Source: Lachnospiraceae bacterium
Lineage (GTDB): Bacteria; Bacillota; Clostridia; Lachnospirales; Lachnospiraceae
Reading direction: 5' to 3'
Length of the DNA stretch: 5,829 bases
NCBI GenBank assembly: GCA_017476305.1
Contig: JAFVAA010000425.1
Coordinates: 1-5,829 of the forward strand
The notes beneath the pieces were generated by a model. That model had not been told where the DNA came from and made no database searches. It saw only the letters and a list, made by a program, of their open reading frames with translations. Position 1 is the first letter of the stretch. Each line of letters begins with the position of its first letter. This document shows positions 5,348 through 5,829 of this stretch, piece after piece. A program made the translations under genes and the position numbers.

Positions 5348-5829
5348 CTAGGATACTCTGCTGGTTCTCCGATACTCCAGACGTAGTCTGTCTGTTAATA
5401 GTGCCATAAATTCTGAATTTGTCGGCTTCCCCTTTCCGGCAGAAACTGTATTTCCAAAGATTTCCTCCAGGATTTCCAAATCACCCCTGCGCCATGCAAT
5501 TTCTATCGCATGCCGGATCGTTCGTTCCACACTGGAGGAAGTCGTTTTATACTTCTTTGCAATGGCCGGATATAAAAATTTCGTAATATAATGGAGCATA
5601 TTCCTGTCATAAAAGGACATGATGATTCCCTCTCTTATGTATTGATACCCCTTAATATGTGCAGGAATTCCTATCTCAAGCAAAATGTTGGTCACATCTA
5701 CCTCCAAATCGCCGGAAAATCTTTTGTTTTCCTTTTTCATGCCCTCAGAAACAAAATCCACAGGAGTCGTTTCCATGCTTACGGACGGCTTACACTCTCC
5801 GCCGCCTTCCGGAGCATTCGATTCCAAAG
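5348..5829 (-). CDS. spo0A: Sporulation master regulator Spo0A, C-terminal part (5' end outside window)
   Basis: Spo0A is the phosphorelay response regulator that, when phosphorylated, binds 0A boxes and starts sporulation. The visible 160 codons hold the end of the hinge and the whole DNA-binding domain. Residues below count from the Leu codon TTG at 5827. A variable, charged linker (1-40) is followed by DVTNILLEIGIPAHIKGYQY (44-63), ITKFLYPAIAKKYKTT (81-96), the recognition-helix region SSSVERTIRHAIEIAW (97-112) and KPTNSEFMALLTDRLRLEYR (134-153). These closely follow the Bacillus Spo0A C-domain. The receiver domain lies beyond the right edge; the TTG at 5827 is an internal Leu, not the start. 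No convincing intrinsic terminator follows the stop. The next gene is gltA, 212 bp downstream. Confidence 0.95.
   Translation of the reverse strand, partial: LESNAPEGGGECKPSVSMETTPVDFVSEGMKKENKRFSGDLEVDVTNILLEIGIPAHIKGYQYIREGIIMSFYDRNMLHYITKFLYPAIAKKYKTTSSSVERTIRHAIEIAWRRGDLEILEEIFGNTVSAGKGKPTNSEFMALLTDRLRLEYRRTSRVS

Noticed and set aside
5825..5827. TTG at 5827 as the start of a short Spo0A-like protein
   Set aside because: The frame simply continues past the window edge; a Spo0A receiver domain is expected upstream and no ribosome site is visible.

Overview
The window looks like chromosome from a spore-forming, anaerobic Bacillota, most likely a Lachnospiraceae-type Clostridia. The reasons are a clear Spo0A C-terminal domain, strong AGGAGG-type ribosome sites, Gram-positive sigma-A promoters, AT-rich intergenic DNA and a typical short clostridial lipoprotein. 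The family assignment is inferred from gene content and protein style, not from a database search.

Layout, left to right. (1) Positions 1-1578, minus strand: a DUF1015-family protein followed 40 bp later by the first 97 codons of glgB (glycogen branching enzyme), which runs off the left edge. (2) Positions 1579-1775: a compact divergent promoter region with two good sigma-A promoters, both with extended -10 elements, back to back around an 8-bp palindrome. (3) Positions 1776-2954, plus strand: one protein fusing a HAD phosphatase/phosphomutase-like domain to a RimJ/RimL-type GNAT acetyltransferase. (4) Positions 2955-3222: a convergent intergenic region dense in secondary structure: a perfect 16-bp hairpin, a smaller imperfect palindrome and a ~110-bp imperfect inverted repeat with internal hairpins. 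(5) Positions 3223-3585, minus: a small acidic lipoprotein whose leader has two hairpins that could pair alternatively. (6) Positions 3780-5135, minus: citrate synthase with all three catalytic residues, a near-consensus promoter and a ~140-nt leader holding four TGTAT/ATACA repeats at an exact 8-nt period. (7) Positions 5348-5829, minus: the C-terminal part of spo0A, cut by the right edge.

The recognisable genes are carbon-storage and central-metabolism genes (glgB, gltA), one of unknown role that may touch serine metabolism (DUF1015), an uncharacterised bifunctional enzyme and the sporulation master regulator. Nothing points to a phage, IS element, CRISPR array or defence island. I see no complete new multi-gene system. 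The most unusual material is non-coding: the 3091-3200 inverted repeat, the 8-nt-period repeats in the gltA leader and the lipoprotein leader hairpins. The lipoprotein's 7/11-residue repeat is the oddest protein feature.
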